DNA of 50,627 bases, from positions 1 to 50,627 of the forward strand of contig JAJDUM010000011.1 of NCBI GenBank assembly GCA_022826645.1, read 5' to 3'. Positions 43,517-50,627 of the stretch are shown piece after piece. The notes beneath the pieces are model-generated. The model did no database searches and was not told the origin of the DNA. It saw only the letters and a program-made list of their open reading frames with translations. Both the position numbers and the translations under genes were made by a program. Every line of letters starts with the position of its first letter. Position 1 is the first letter of the stretch. The DNA comes from Candidatus Poribacteria bacterium. Its GTDB lineage: Bacteria; Poribacteria; WGA-4E; PCPOR2b.

Positions 43517-45424
43517 ATGCAACCAAAGAATGGGGTTCGCTTCATTAAAAATGTGATGATTCCGACCTCAGATGGCGTTTGGTTGGCGATGGATATGCAT
43601 GTTCCCGACGGTGGTGACTGGGAACAGACGCCGCGTCCGCTGATCCTCGAATATATACCATATCGCAAAGACGACACCGCTCCGTATTCAGGTTATCATA
43701 ACTATTTTGCACAGCACGGGTTCATCGGGGCACGGCTGGACTGTCGCGGTACAGGCAGCAGCGAGGGGGTCAACACGGATGAATACACGCCGCGTGAACA
43801 GCAAGATGGCGTTGAAGCGATCGAATGGCTTGCGGCGCAGCCGTGGTGCAGCGGGAAGATTGCGATGTTTGGGGCATCGTATGGCGGGTTTACTTCTGTA
43901 CAGATCGCTGCACACCGTCCCCCGCACCTCACGACCATTATCCCCATGTACTTCACCGATGACCGTTATACCGACGATTGCCACTATCGCGGCGGTGCAC
44001 TGCGATGCTACTACGATATTGGGGCGTATGGTTGTTCGATGATTGGTATGAACGCGATGCCGCCGTATCCCGAATACAGCGGCGAGGATTGGGCGCGGAT
44101 CTGGGAAGAGCACCTCGAACACAATACCCCCTATCTGCTGAAATGGCTGGCGAATCAGACCGATGGTGAATATTGGCGTCCCGGTAGTTTACGTGGACGA
44201 TACGACCAGATCGGGTGTTCAGTCTTCATGATTGGCGGTTGGCGGGACGGCTATCCAAACCCACCGTTGCGAACTTTTAGCAATCTCGCTGTCCCCAAAA
44301 AAGTCCTCATCGGACCTTGGAATCACACACGGCCCGACGGTGCGATCCCCGGACCGCGCATTGACTATCTCCACGAAATCGTCCGCTGGTGCGACTATTG
44401 GCTCAAGGGCGAGGACAACGGTGTGATGGACGAGCCTCCGGTTTGCGTCTATATGCAGAGTTACGATGAACCGAGTGCGGATCGGACCGAAACACGCGGA
44501 TATTGGCGCGTAGAAGAATCATTCCCCTTAGAGTCAAGCAAATCGCTAATCTATTGGCTTGGCGACGACGGTCAACTCTGTCCTCAGCCACCGGATCGAG
44601 GGCTGCCTTTCGACAGTTACAGTTACCGTCCGACCGTCGGGGTTACAGGCGGGTTGTGGAGCGGTGGTGTCCCCTTCGGATTGCCGACGGATCAACGTCC
44701 TGATGAAATTTATTCGCTGAACTACACGACGGAACAGTTGGACGAACCGTTAGAAATTATCGGGAGGCCGCAGGTCCTATTGAGTATTAGCTCCACGGCG
44801 CCTGTGATGGCTTTCGTTGCGAGGTTGTGCGATGTTGCCCCCGATGGCACGAGCGCATTGGTCTGTAGTGGTGTGTTAAACGCGACACGCCGCGAATCCG
44901 CTACCAATCCGACCCCACTGAGCCCTAACGAGATTTACGAAATTGAGATTGATCTCGACTGTACCGCTTGGCGCTTTGAACCGGGACACTGGGTTCGTCT
45001 TTCTATATGTAGTGCAGATTTCCCAAACCTCTGGCCCACGCCGTATCCGGGGATCAACCGCATTTATCGAGACGCCGAGCATTCATCGTGCCTGAAGCTG
45101 CCCACTGTTCCGGTGAGAAAGGCGGAGGAAGGGGAATTACCAGCGAATGAAACGCAGTTTGAACCTTCGCTTACGGAGATCAACGTCTATCAGCTCTCGC
45201 CTGATTCGCGTCCGTGGGAGATTGTCCAGGATATTCTTGGCGATCGAACTGGATTGCGGACGCATACGAACATGACGAGTATCGTGAGTTCGGTAACGCA
45301 AGTGGAAACCGACGCACAACTTGAGGTGTGGGCGCATAATCGTGATCCCGCTGATGTTGCAGCATCGGGTAAACATCATCGCTGCATCGTGCGCAGCGAC
45401 GGCGAAATCAACGTCGAAACTTGA
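43517..45424 (+). CDS. CocE/NonD-family hydrolase (X-Pro dipeptidyl peptidase S15 type)
   Basis: The 635-residue alpha/beta hydrolase shows the nucleophile motif FGASYGGFTS, with the serine near residue 119. The catalytic His is probably in GPWNHTRPDG. The C-terminal jelly-roll domain typical of CocE esterases begins near residue 400 and includes FEPGHWVRLSICSADFPN. There is no signal peptide. Family members cleave esters, amides or X-Pro peptides. It closes the catabolic run. Confidence 0.88.
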   Translation: MQPKNGVRFIKNVMIPTSDGVWLAMDMHVPDGGDWEQTPRPLILEYIPYRKDDTAPYSGYHNYFAQHGFIGARLDCRGTGSSEGVNTDEYTPREQQDGVEAIEWLAAQPWCSGKIAMFGASYGGFTSVQIAAHRPPHLTTIIPMYFTDDRYTDDCHYRGGALRCYYDIGAYGCSMIGMNAMPPYPEYSGEDWARIWEEHLEHNTPYLLKWLANQTDGEYWRPGSLRGRYDQIGCSVFMIGGWRDGYPNPPLRTFSNLAVPKKVLIGPWNHTRPDGAIPGPRIDYLHEIVRWCDYWLKGEDNGVMDEPPVCVYMQSYDEPSADRTETRGYWRVEESFPLESSKSLIYWLGDDGQLCPQPPDRGLPFDSYSYRPTVGVTGGLWSGGVPFGLPTDQRPDEIYSLNYTTEQLDEPLEIIGRPQVLLSISSTAPVMAFVARLCDVAPDGTSALVCSGVLNATRRESATNPTPLSPNEIYEIEIDLDCTAWRFEPGHWVRLSICSADFPNLWPTPYPGINRIYRDAEHSSCLKLPTVPVRKAEEGELPANETQFEPSLTEINVYQLSPDSRPWEIVQDILGDRTGLRTHTNMTSIVSSVTQVETDAQLEVWAHNRDPADVAASGKHHRCIVRSDGEINVET

Positions 45425-45575
45425 TGCGGTTTTCGGAGCACTGAAACAGCGTTTCACGTCACGATTGACCTACATATTACTGTGAACGGCTTACCGCACC
45501 ATCAACAGCGGTGGGTACGAACGTTCCCCCGCGTCTTGCTGTGAAATGCCGCTAGGGTTGCTGAAGTTTTTAGGA
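45425..45575. other. Intergenic, no gene seen
   Basis: This part holds TTTCACGTCACG near 45451, a fragment of the dispersed ACGTGAA repeat. No protein or structured RNA is supported before the candidate promoter at 45576. Confidence 0.4.
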
Positions 45576-45604
45576 TTGACGCAGGTTTGTGAAGGTAGTA
45601 AAAT
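45576..45604 (+). promoter_or_regulatory. Candidate promoter for a structured RNA
   Basis: TTGACG at about 45576 and TAAAAT at about 45599-45604 are 17 bases apart. Transcription would begin near 45611, at the start of the hairpin-rich region. Confidence 0.5.
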
Positions 45605-45610
45605 AGAGCG

Positions 45611-45756
45611 TCCCGAATTACCACAACCCCAAGCCTCAACCGTGCGAAGTGTGTGAGGTAAGGCGAGAAAATTACCGCTCACAGTGGATTGCCAAATCCA
45701 CTGCATGCGTACAAAGAGGGCTTGGATATGTCTATCCAAGCCGAGCGGGTTTTAGA
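45611..45756 (+). ncRNA. Candidate small RNA or regulatory leader
   Basis: The ~145-nt region holds several stems: CCTCA/TGAGG (45634-45657), AGTGGAT/ATCCACT (45683-45702), and a perfect 10-bp GGCTTGGATA/TATCCAAGCC (about 45719-45742) followed by a short T run. The 5' segment CCAAGCCTC (45629-45637) can also pair with GAGGGCTTGG (45716-45725), which would break the last stem, giving two exclusive folds. It could be a leader for the DUF5069 gene or a free small RNA such as 6S. I cannot assign it to a known class. Confidence 0.4.
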
Positions 45757-45845
45757 ACTAGCAACTTGGGTTATAATATGAAAACATTACCGAATTTTCG
45801 GATTTTTTATCCATTTAATCAATAAGCTGAAAGGAGCTACAAATT

Positions 45846-46700
45846 ATGGATCTTACACGACAGCCACCACGGCGTGCATCAAACCTTAGCCTAGCTGGCA
45901 TTGTCGGTGCAGCACGAATGACCGACAAAGCTAGAGCCTACAACAACAGTACAATGGGCGAGTACCTCTATGGAGGCAATTCCGGTCTAGACGCTAAAGT
46001 TCTCGAATTGCTGGGAATTTCCGACGATGACTTTGCCAAAGCTGCTGGTGAACACGATGACGAAGCCTTGCAGGCATGGGTGCTTGAGAATTCGAGCGTC
46101 ACGCAGTCAGAAATTGATGCGTTTAATGAGAGGGAATTGAGCCTTGAGCCACCGAATGAGCAATACAAGCAAATGCTGAGGGATCGGCTTGCCAAATACG
46201 CCCCCGGCAGGACGGATATCACGACGGTACTTCAATCGATGGAGCTAGACGATTGGGGTAGTTTCTGGCAGGTTGACTTAACGGTCGGACCACCGCGTAG
46301 TCCCCACGCTAAAGATGTCGCAGGCTGCCATGGTGTCGCACGGATGGCAGATAAAGCGCGCGCAGCACGCGCCGGAAAAATTGGAGAATATAAGTACGGC
46401 GAGGATTCTGGGCAGGATAGACGTATCTTGGAATTTCTCGGCATATCTGAGGCTGATTTCCAAGAGGCTGCGGTCAACAATCCCAACGACGTTGAAATCG
46501 GTGACTGGGTGCTTGAACAGAGTGGCAAAGGGGCGGATGAAATCGCAGCGTTTAACGAACGGATGGCGAATTGGGGTCCTGAGGATGAATCGTCAAGAGC
46601 CTATTTTGAACAACGTCGTCAAGAGGTAGATCCGAGCCGTACGGACATTAAGACGTGGGCAGATCTTCAGGACGTTGACGACAAACTCAGTTTCGAGTAG
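45846..46700 (+). CDS. Tandem DUF5069 protein
   Basis: The 284-residue protein consists of two similar DUF5069-type halves, about residues 1-135 and 140-284. The first has DLTRQPPRRAS, AARMTDKARA and GEYLYGGNSGLDAKVLELLG. The second has DLTVGPPRSPH, VARMADKARA and GEYKYGEDSGQDRRILEFLG. The function of DUF5069 is unknown. A GGAG site precedes the ATG. The candidate structured RNA at 45611-45756 lies upstream. It is convergent with the exported-protein gene, whose end overlaps by 14 bases. Confidence 0.85.
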   Translation: MDLTRQPPRRASNLSLAGIVGAARMTDKARAYNNSTMGEYLYGGNSGLDAKVLELLGISDDDFAKAAGEHDDEALQAWVLENSSVTQSEIDAFNERELSLEPPNEQYKQMLRDRLAKYAPGRTDITTVLQSMELDDWGSFWQVDLTVGPPRSPHAKDVAGCHGVARMADKARAARAGKIGEYKYGEDSGQDRRILEFLGISEADFQEAAVNNPNDVEIGDWVLEQSGKGADEIAAFNERMANWGPEDESSRAYFEQRRQEVDPSRTDIKTWADLQDVDDKLSFE

Positions 46701-47721
46701 GAAGAAAACTGAGTATATCGAGGACTGTTCCGGTTTTGTCATCGACGAGCACAACTCCCAGATTGCCCCAACCGTGATTGTAGTAACTGACAAACCACGC
46801 GAACCCTTGAAACGAGGCGTATCCGTGTACACCTGTGTGTGCCTTTAGGTGCTCTTGTAGACGCATATCTTTGCTGGCTATCCCCAACGCTTGTTTGGGC
46901 GTTAATTTGGGAGCAGGATTGATGGATTCATTTAGCACAGATTCTGCTTCGGTGGGCGGTGTTTCTGGTTTGCCTTCAGCGATTGCACGCAACAGAGCTG
47001 CTCGCTGGCGATGCGCGTCTCGAATCTTTTCATACTGCATGATACTGTCCTCTCCTACCTTTGAGAGGTGATTTGCTGCATGATGGCAAATTGCCTCTCG
47101 TCTCACACCTTCTGCTGTTCCTCCAACTGCATCGCAATTCAGAACGCCCCGCCGAAAATAGGCGACTGTTATCTCGTCATACTGGTCGGCACACATCTCC
47201 GCTGCGTCGGCTTCGAGATTAAGAATAGCAGCATAATCCCTCCTCCGTTTAAAGATCTCCTGCTGCCTTTTGAAGAAACTGGGGTAGATACCGTATTGGT
47301 AGAATCGATTCGGATAGATCTGCACCCACGTTGAAATGAACTGGGTAGTTTTCTCGCGTTCCGCATCTATATCGGGCGAAGTCCTTTCCGTTTCCGGCCT
47401 TTCCCAATGTGCCCTCGCAGCCTTCAGATGATATTCCCGCCGTTCCTTTATATGCGCTAACTCTCCGCGGCTCCGCTCTGCCAGTACATTCTTTCCATGA
47501 CGGAGGTAGTATTGAATTTGGACTTCCGTCATCGGCATGGAGATGATTTTCAGGCAGTCCGCGGCTGCTTCATGCCACAAGGCTGCTTTGGCGAAATTTT
47601 CCTCCCACTCATACCGCTGGATCATAACCTTAGCGTTTGCAGTGCCTTCACGAACTGCGTAGCACAGTTGAACATGGTAAGCCAGCGTCCAAAGGACGAT
47701 GAGGGAATAGATTGCCTTCAT
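46687..47721 (-). CDS. Exported uncharacterised protein with PepSY-like C-terminus
   Basis: The 344-residue protein has a signal peptide (residues about 3-22, ending CYA). The middle 200 residues are helical, Tyr- and Arg-rich, like irregular helical-repeat proteins. The last 70 residues (TPKQALGIASKD to LVDDKTGTVLDIL) resemble a PepSY-like alpha/beta unit, common in secreted regulatory proteins. No enzyme motif is visible. Its 3' end overlaps the convergent DUF5069 gene by 14 bases. Confidence 0.7.
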   Translation of the reverse strand: MKAIYSLIVLWTLAYHVQLCYAVREGTANAKVMIQRYEWEENFAKAALWHEAAADCLKIISMPMTEVQIQYYLRHGKNVLAERSRGELAHIKERREYHLKAARAHWERPETERTSPDIDAEREKTTQFISTWVQIYPNRFYQYGIYPSFFKRQQEIFKRRRDYAAILNLEADAAEMCADQYDEITVAYFRRGVLNCDAVGGTAEGVRREAICHHAANHLSKVGEDSIMQYEKIRDAHRQRAALLRAIAEGKPETPPTEAESVLNESINPAPKLTPKQALGIASKDMRLQEHLKAHTGVHGYASFQGFAWFVSYYNHGWGNLGVVLVDDKTGTVLDILSFLPTRN

Positions 47722-47747
47722 AGATAAACCCTATACATTGCATTCCG

Positions 47748-47777
47748 CTTTCACGTTTTACGCATCACGTTTCACTT
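47748..47777. repeat. Dispersed ACGTGAA-type repeat (inverted copy)
   Basis: TTCACGTTTTACGCATCACG and TTTCAC follow the stop codon region of the second recombinase and lead into its last codons. It is the inverted form of the repeats at 1170 and 35212. Confidence 0.55.
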
Positions 47778-48680
47778 CCCATATTTGAACCGTGCAATCG
47801 CGCCTTGTTCTATTAATTCTGCACGCGCATAATGTGCGGGCATCTGAGGTGATTTCCACCGTCCCGCGACCTGCATATTCACAACAGACGCACCCGCTTG
47901 GGCGAGCGATATCGCAGAGCCAATACGCAGAGAGTGTCCAGAAATTTTGCCTTCGATACCTGCCGCGCGTGCCCTGCGCTTGATAATTTTTCTCACGCCA
48001 TCAATCGTTAGCCTGCCTTCGGCGATGTTATCACCGCGTCGAACCCACCGAAAGAGTGGACCTTCTGTGATATTTGCTGCCTCACAATACCGCTTTATCG
48101 CCTCTTGTGTAGGAGTGCCAATATACAGCGTCACATCGGGGATGCCTGCCGTACCCGGATTGGTCTTTGACTGACGAATCCTCAATGCACTCTTGACATC
48201 CTCGACATCTACCGCGACTGCTTCACTGATTCGTAACAGGCAATCGCTCATCAATCTAATCATTGCTGAATCTCTCAGTCCAGCGATGGTTCCCTCCGTT
48301 TCAGCAAGTACGCAAATCTTATTGACCTCCTCCCACGTTATGCCATCCACCTGTCCCCGTCCTCTGCCCTTCCCCTTACGCCGAATCCCGGCAAGTGCCT
48401 TTTCCGTGATCTCAAATGGGATTCCGCCACCTTGATTTTTTACCGTCCATTTGATCGCAGCGACAATTTTACTGATTGTCGCCGGCGACTTTCCGTCTTG
48501 ATACAACGCTGTGATATAAGTTGCAAGTAGGTTATCGCTCAGTGTGCGTCCATCCAACCACTTTTCCAACTGTTCCATTGCGAGCCGATACGTCTCAACG
48601 GTACTCGGTGCGATACTAGCATTGACTAACTCCTCTGTCTCGTTGCTGATAGTGACATGGTTCCAAGCTGATGCATTCAT
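47772..48680 (-). CDS. Tyrosine recombinase, switch 2 (Int2)
   Basis: This 302-residue recombinase is a paralogue of the one at 32875. The catalytic residues are intact: Arg in LLRISE, Lys in RQSKTN, His and Arg in HSLRIG, Trp in GRWKS, and Tyr in MPAHYA. The N-terminal core-binding domain is present. I use the ATG at 48680, seven bases after GGAGG; an ATG at 48686 is too close to it. The promoter P2 faces this gene in the window's orientation, with a leader of about 47 bases. I infer that it inverts the adjacent segment between 48729 and 49032. Confidence 0.93.
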   Translation of the reverse strand: MNASAWNHVTISNETEELVNASIAPSTVETYRLAMEQLEKWLDGRTLSDNLLATYITALYQDGKSPATISKIVAAIKWTVKNQGGGIPFEITEKALAGIRRKGKGRGRGQVDGITWEEVNKICVLAETEGTIAGLRDSAMIRLMSDCLLRISEAVAVDVEDVKSALRIRQSKTNPGTAGIPDVTLYIGTPTQEAIKRYCEAANITEGPLFRWVRRGDNIAEGRLTIDGVRKIIKRRARAAGIEGKISGHSLRIGSAISLAQAGASVVNMQVAGRWKSPQMPAHYARAELIEQGAIARFKYGK

Positions 48681-48728
48681 GATCATTCCTCCATTCTGAG
48701 TCCGTAAGCTCTCTGAAATTCTACTGAA

Positions 48729-48740
48729 ATACTATTCTAT
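48729..48740 (+). repeat. Left inverted repeat of switch 2
   Basis: ATACTATTCTAT is the exact reverse complement of ATAGAATAGTAT at 49021-49032. It lies about 48 bases before the recombinase start and contains the complete -10 box of P2. Confidence 0.75.
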
Positions 48741-48763
48741 CGAATTAAAATAGGTGTTGTCAA
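48734..48763 (-). promoter_or_regulatory. Promoter P2, facing the recombinase
   Basis: On the minus strand TTGACA at 48763-48758 and TAGAAT at 48739-48734 are 18 bases apart. The sequence around the -35 (AAAATAG, then TGTCAAGGCTTTT on the plus strand) matches P1 closely. The -35 is inside the segment and the -10 is in the repeat, so the same promoter would form at the right repeat after inversion, facing the LRR gene. Confidence 0.78.
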
Positions 48764-48859
48764 GGCTTTTGTACTATTATTTTTTTTGAAAAAAAAGCGA
48801 TGATAAACAGACCATTGTTCCTCAAACACCGATAAACATTAGCTAGAGCGTCGGGGATG

Positions 48860-48875
48860 TCCCGAAAAATCGGGA
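48860..48875. repeat. Hairpin inside the switch 2 segment
   Basis: TCCCGAAAAATCGGGA forms a 6-bp stem with a 4-base loop. It lies behind P2 in either orientation, so it may insulate the promoter from read-through. It resembles the CCCGAT/ATCGGG repeats elsewhere in the window. Confidence 0.5.
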
Positions 48876-49020
48876 TTTACATCCGTCCATCCCAAATGGA
48901 AAATGGTTCAATGTCCTTGTTAGTAAAAAATCACGCACCAAATCAATAAATTTTGGGCACAACGGCTGAAACCCAAGCCACCACTGGGTTCTCGACGAGG
49001 GACACTTATGAATTAACACC

Positions 49021-49032
49021 ATAGAATAGTAT
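49021..49032 (-). repeat. Right inverted repeat of switch 2
   Basis: ATAGAATAGTAT is the partner of 48729-48740. It ends about 80 bases before the ATG of the LRR gene. The bases before it, TATGAATTAACACC, match TATGAGTTAAAACC next to the right repeat of switch 1. Confidence 0.75.
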
Positions 49033-49048
49033 ATGTAACGCCTTATCT

Positions 49049-49088
49049 GTTTCTGTAGGGAATTTCCCAACAGAATATCAACGTATTC
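49049..49088 (+). promoter_or_regulatory. Conserved 5' leader of the LRR gene
   Basis: The block GTTTCTGTAG, CCAACAGAAT, AACGTATTC matches the leader of the exported CxxC gene at 31535-31574. An AAGGAG site follows at 49096, about ten bases before the ATG at 49112. Confidence 0.65.
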
Positions 49089-49111
49089 TATTAAAAAGGA
49101 GCTTACAAGCT

Positions 49112-50627
49112 ATGAAGAAATTTTACATACCCTTGGTGATTTTGACCCTGTTCAGCAATTATATTTACAGTGTGAGTGCATCGGATCCAGCAGACTGGAT
49201 GCCGGATGCGAATCTCAGAACCGCCGTGCGTGCCTCCCTTGGACTCGCGGACAACGAAGCACTCACACAAGCGAAAATGTTAGACCTAACGGAACTCAAA
49301 GCCGCTGGTAGAGGAATAAGCAATATCACCGGCTTAGAACACGCCACCAATGCGACCACATTACGGCTCGCAAACAATCAGATCTCCAATCTCAATTCTC
49401 TTTCCGGCTTGACATCAGTTACCAAATTAAGGCTCCAAAATAATGATATTACAAGCTGCACCGCACTTTCAGGATTAACGAACTTAACCGAGTTATTTCT
49501 GTATAGCAATCAGATTACAAATGTTACACCGCTTGCCAGTTTGACGAATCTTGTGACGTTACGTCTTGCAGGTAATCAGATTACAGACTTTTCCCCGCTT
49601 TCGGGTCTTTCAAAACTCAGCGATGTGGATGTTACTATCCCGGAACCGGATACAACGTCTCCGGGAGTCAGTATTTCCGTGCCATCGGGTGTGCAGAACG
49701 GTGCTTTTTCTGTGACAATCACGTTTACGGAGACGGTATCCGGCTTTGTGCAATCAGATGTATCTCTGAGTGGTAGTGCGGCGAGTATCACGTCGTGGAG
49801 TGCAAATAGTGATGACACGGTTTATACAGCGACGATAACTCCGACAGCAAGTGGCACTGTGACGGTTGGTGTAGCTGCCAATATTGCTACCGACGCGGCA
49901 AACAACCAAAATACCGCCGCCACGTCTCAAACGGTGACCGTAGATGTTGACGCTCCTACAGTGACCATTGATGTGCCATCGGGTGTGCAGAACGGTGCTT
50001 TTTCCGTGACAATCACGTTTACAGAAGTGGTATCAGGTTTTGGGCAGTCTGACCTCTCGCTTTCTGGCACAGCGAGTGCATCCATCACGGCGTGGAATGC
50101 GACAAACAATACCACCTACACCGCTACCATTACCCCAACTTCCAGTGGGAGTGTGACGTTCAGCATTGCTGCAGGCGTTGCGACCGATACGGCAAATAAT
50201 CAAAACACCGCCGCCACATCGCAAAGTGTTACAGTTACAATCTTGGATACAACGTCTCCGGGAGTCAGTGCGGGTGCATCGGGGCCAGCAGACTGGATGC
50301 CGGATGCGAATCTCAGAACCACCGTGCGTACCTCCCTTGGACTCGCGGACAACGAAGCACTCACACAAGCGAAAATGTTAGACCTAACAGAACTCAAAGC
50401 CGCTGGCAGAGGAATAAGCAATATCACCGGCTTAGAACACGCCACCAATGCGACCACATTACGACTCGCAAACAATCAGATCTCCAATCTTAATCCTCTT
50501 TCCGGCTTGACATCAGTTACCAAATTAAGGCTCCAAAATAATGATATTACAAGCTGCACCGCACTTTCAGGATTAACGAACTTAACCGAGTTATTTCTGT
50601 ATAGCAATCAGATTACAAATGTTACAC
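49112..50627 (+). CDS. LRR/Ig-like surface protein (partial, runs off right edge)
   Basis: The frame is open from the ATG at 49112 to the window end, 505 codons with no stop. Residues 1-24 are a signal peptide. A leucine-rich-repeat module of SDS22/internalin type follows (units like LTNLTELFLYSNQITNVTPL) to about residue 165. Then come two ~98-residue bacterial Ig-like domains of the Big_12 kind (from about 190 and 288). From 50279 the LRR module starts again, 1098 bp after the first, nearly identical in DNA. The protein is probably a secreted or surface adhesin-like protein. It is the likely output of switch 2 when its segment is inverted. Confidence 0.85.
   Translation, partial: MKKFYIPLVILTLFSNYIYSVSASDPADWMPDANLRTAVRASLGLADNEALTQAKMLDLTELKAAGRGISNITGLEHATNATTLRLANNQISNLNSLSGLTSVTKLRLQNNDITSCTALSGLTNLTELFLYSNQITNVTPLASLTNLVTLRLAGNQITDFSPLSGLSKLSDVDVTIPEPDTTSPGVSISVPSGVQNGAFSVTITFTETVSGFVQSDVSLSGSAASITSWSANSDDTVYTATITPTASGTVTVGVAANIATDAANNQNTAATSQTVTVDVDAPTVTIDVPSGVQNGAFSVTITFTEVVSGFGQSDLSLSGTASASITAWNATNNTTYTATITPTSSGSVTFSIAAGVATDTANNQNTAATSQSVTVTILDTTSPGVSAGASGPADWMPDANLRTTVRTSLGLADNEALTQAKMLDLTELKAAGRGISNITGLEHATNATTLRLANNQISNLNPLSGLTSVTKLRLQNNDITSCTALSGLTNLTELFLYSNQITNVT
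49181..50627 (+). repeat. 1098-bp in-gene tandem duplication (second copy truncated by window end)
   Basis: Sequence from 49181 recurs from 50279 with only scattered substitutions over the ~350 bp visible. The period is 366 codons and keeps frame. Nested in it is a 294-bp duplication of the Ig-like domain (49679 and 49973). Confidence 0.85.

Noticed and set aside
45491..45739. Minus-strand frame of 82 codons
   Set aside because: It is antisense to the hairpin-rich region with a plus-strand promoter. Its composition is explained by the stems.
32658..48785. A 16-kb integrative element bounded by direct repeats of AAAATAG...TGTCAAGGCTTTT and two recombinases
   Set aside because: The repeated motif is better explained as the promoter part of two local switch modules, since each copy has its own flanking inverted repeat. 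No target duplication or tRNA end was found around the 16 kb.
49171..50627. CRISPR-like repetition at the right end
   Set aside because: The period is 1098 bp and keeps reading frame through LRR and Ig-like domains, so it is a protein repeat.

Overview
The window reads as a chromosome segment of an uncultured, symbiosis-type bacterium. The gene mix resembles the sponge-associated Candidatus Poribacteria: several sulfatases, a phytanoyl-CoA dioxygenase, amidohydrolases, a giant gingipain-like C25 protein, leucine-rich-repeat/Ig surface protein, tandem DUF5069, and many short dispersed repeats. That assignment is an inference from gene content, not a search result. No rRNA, tRNA or CRISPR array was recognised.

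Layout. 1-64 is the start of a probable transposase running off the left edge. 178-4213 (minus strand) is rex-hemB-hemL-polyprenyl synthetase, linking redox sensing with tetrapyrrole and isoprenoid quinone side-chain synthesis. 4337-12227 (minus) is a secreted transglutaminase-like protein followed by a 2.1-thousand-residue C25 peptidase. 12445-16779 (plus) holds a sugar isomerase-like gene, a DUF6178-like pair, a two-TM protein with a tiny proline-rich partner, and purC. 16983-18561 is a compact restriction-modification pair with overlapping genes. 18580-31509 is mixed housekeeping and accessory genes: lipoprotein, D-aminoacylase, xylB, moaC, a pseudo-caspase/transglutaminase fusion, dnaJ, sulfotransferase, sialidase-like protein, nth and exported proteins. 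33854-45424 (plus) is a catabolic run: flavin monooxygenase-like, Gfo/Idh, two sulfatases, phytanoyl-CoA dioxygenase, aminotransferase, amidohydrolase and CocE hydrolase. 45846-47721 carries tandem DUF5069 and an exported protein.

The most interesting structure is a pair of related modules at about 31.5-33.8 kb and 47.8-50.6 kb. Each has a tyrosine recombinase gene and a gene for an exported protein pointing away from each other. Between them lies a short segment carrying one strong sigma70-type promoter, bounded by a short inverted repeat that supplies the -10 box. In the right module the promoter faces the recombinase. In the left module the homologous segment is in the opposite phase and faces the exported-protein gene. 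The two exported-protein genes share a homologous leader. This looks like a family of invertible-promoter switches in which the recombinase gene is itself one of the two outputs. In the left copy an IS982-type element has landed in one inverted repeat and cut the promoter off from its target. The right copy's target is a surface protein of LRR and Ig-like modules with a 1098-bp internal duplication, which continues past the window end.

Short dispersed repeats fill many intergenic gaps, and one appears to have been absorbed into the 5' coding end of the C25 gene.
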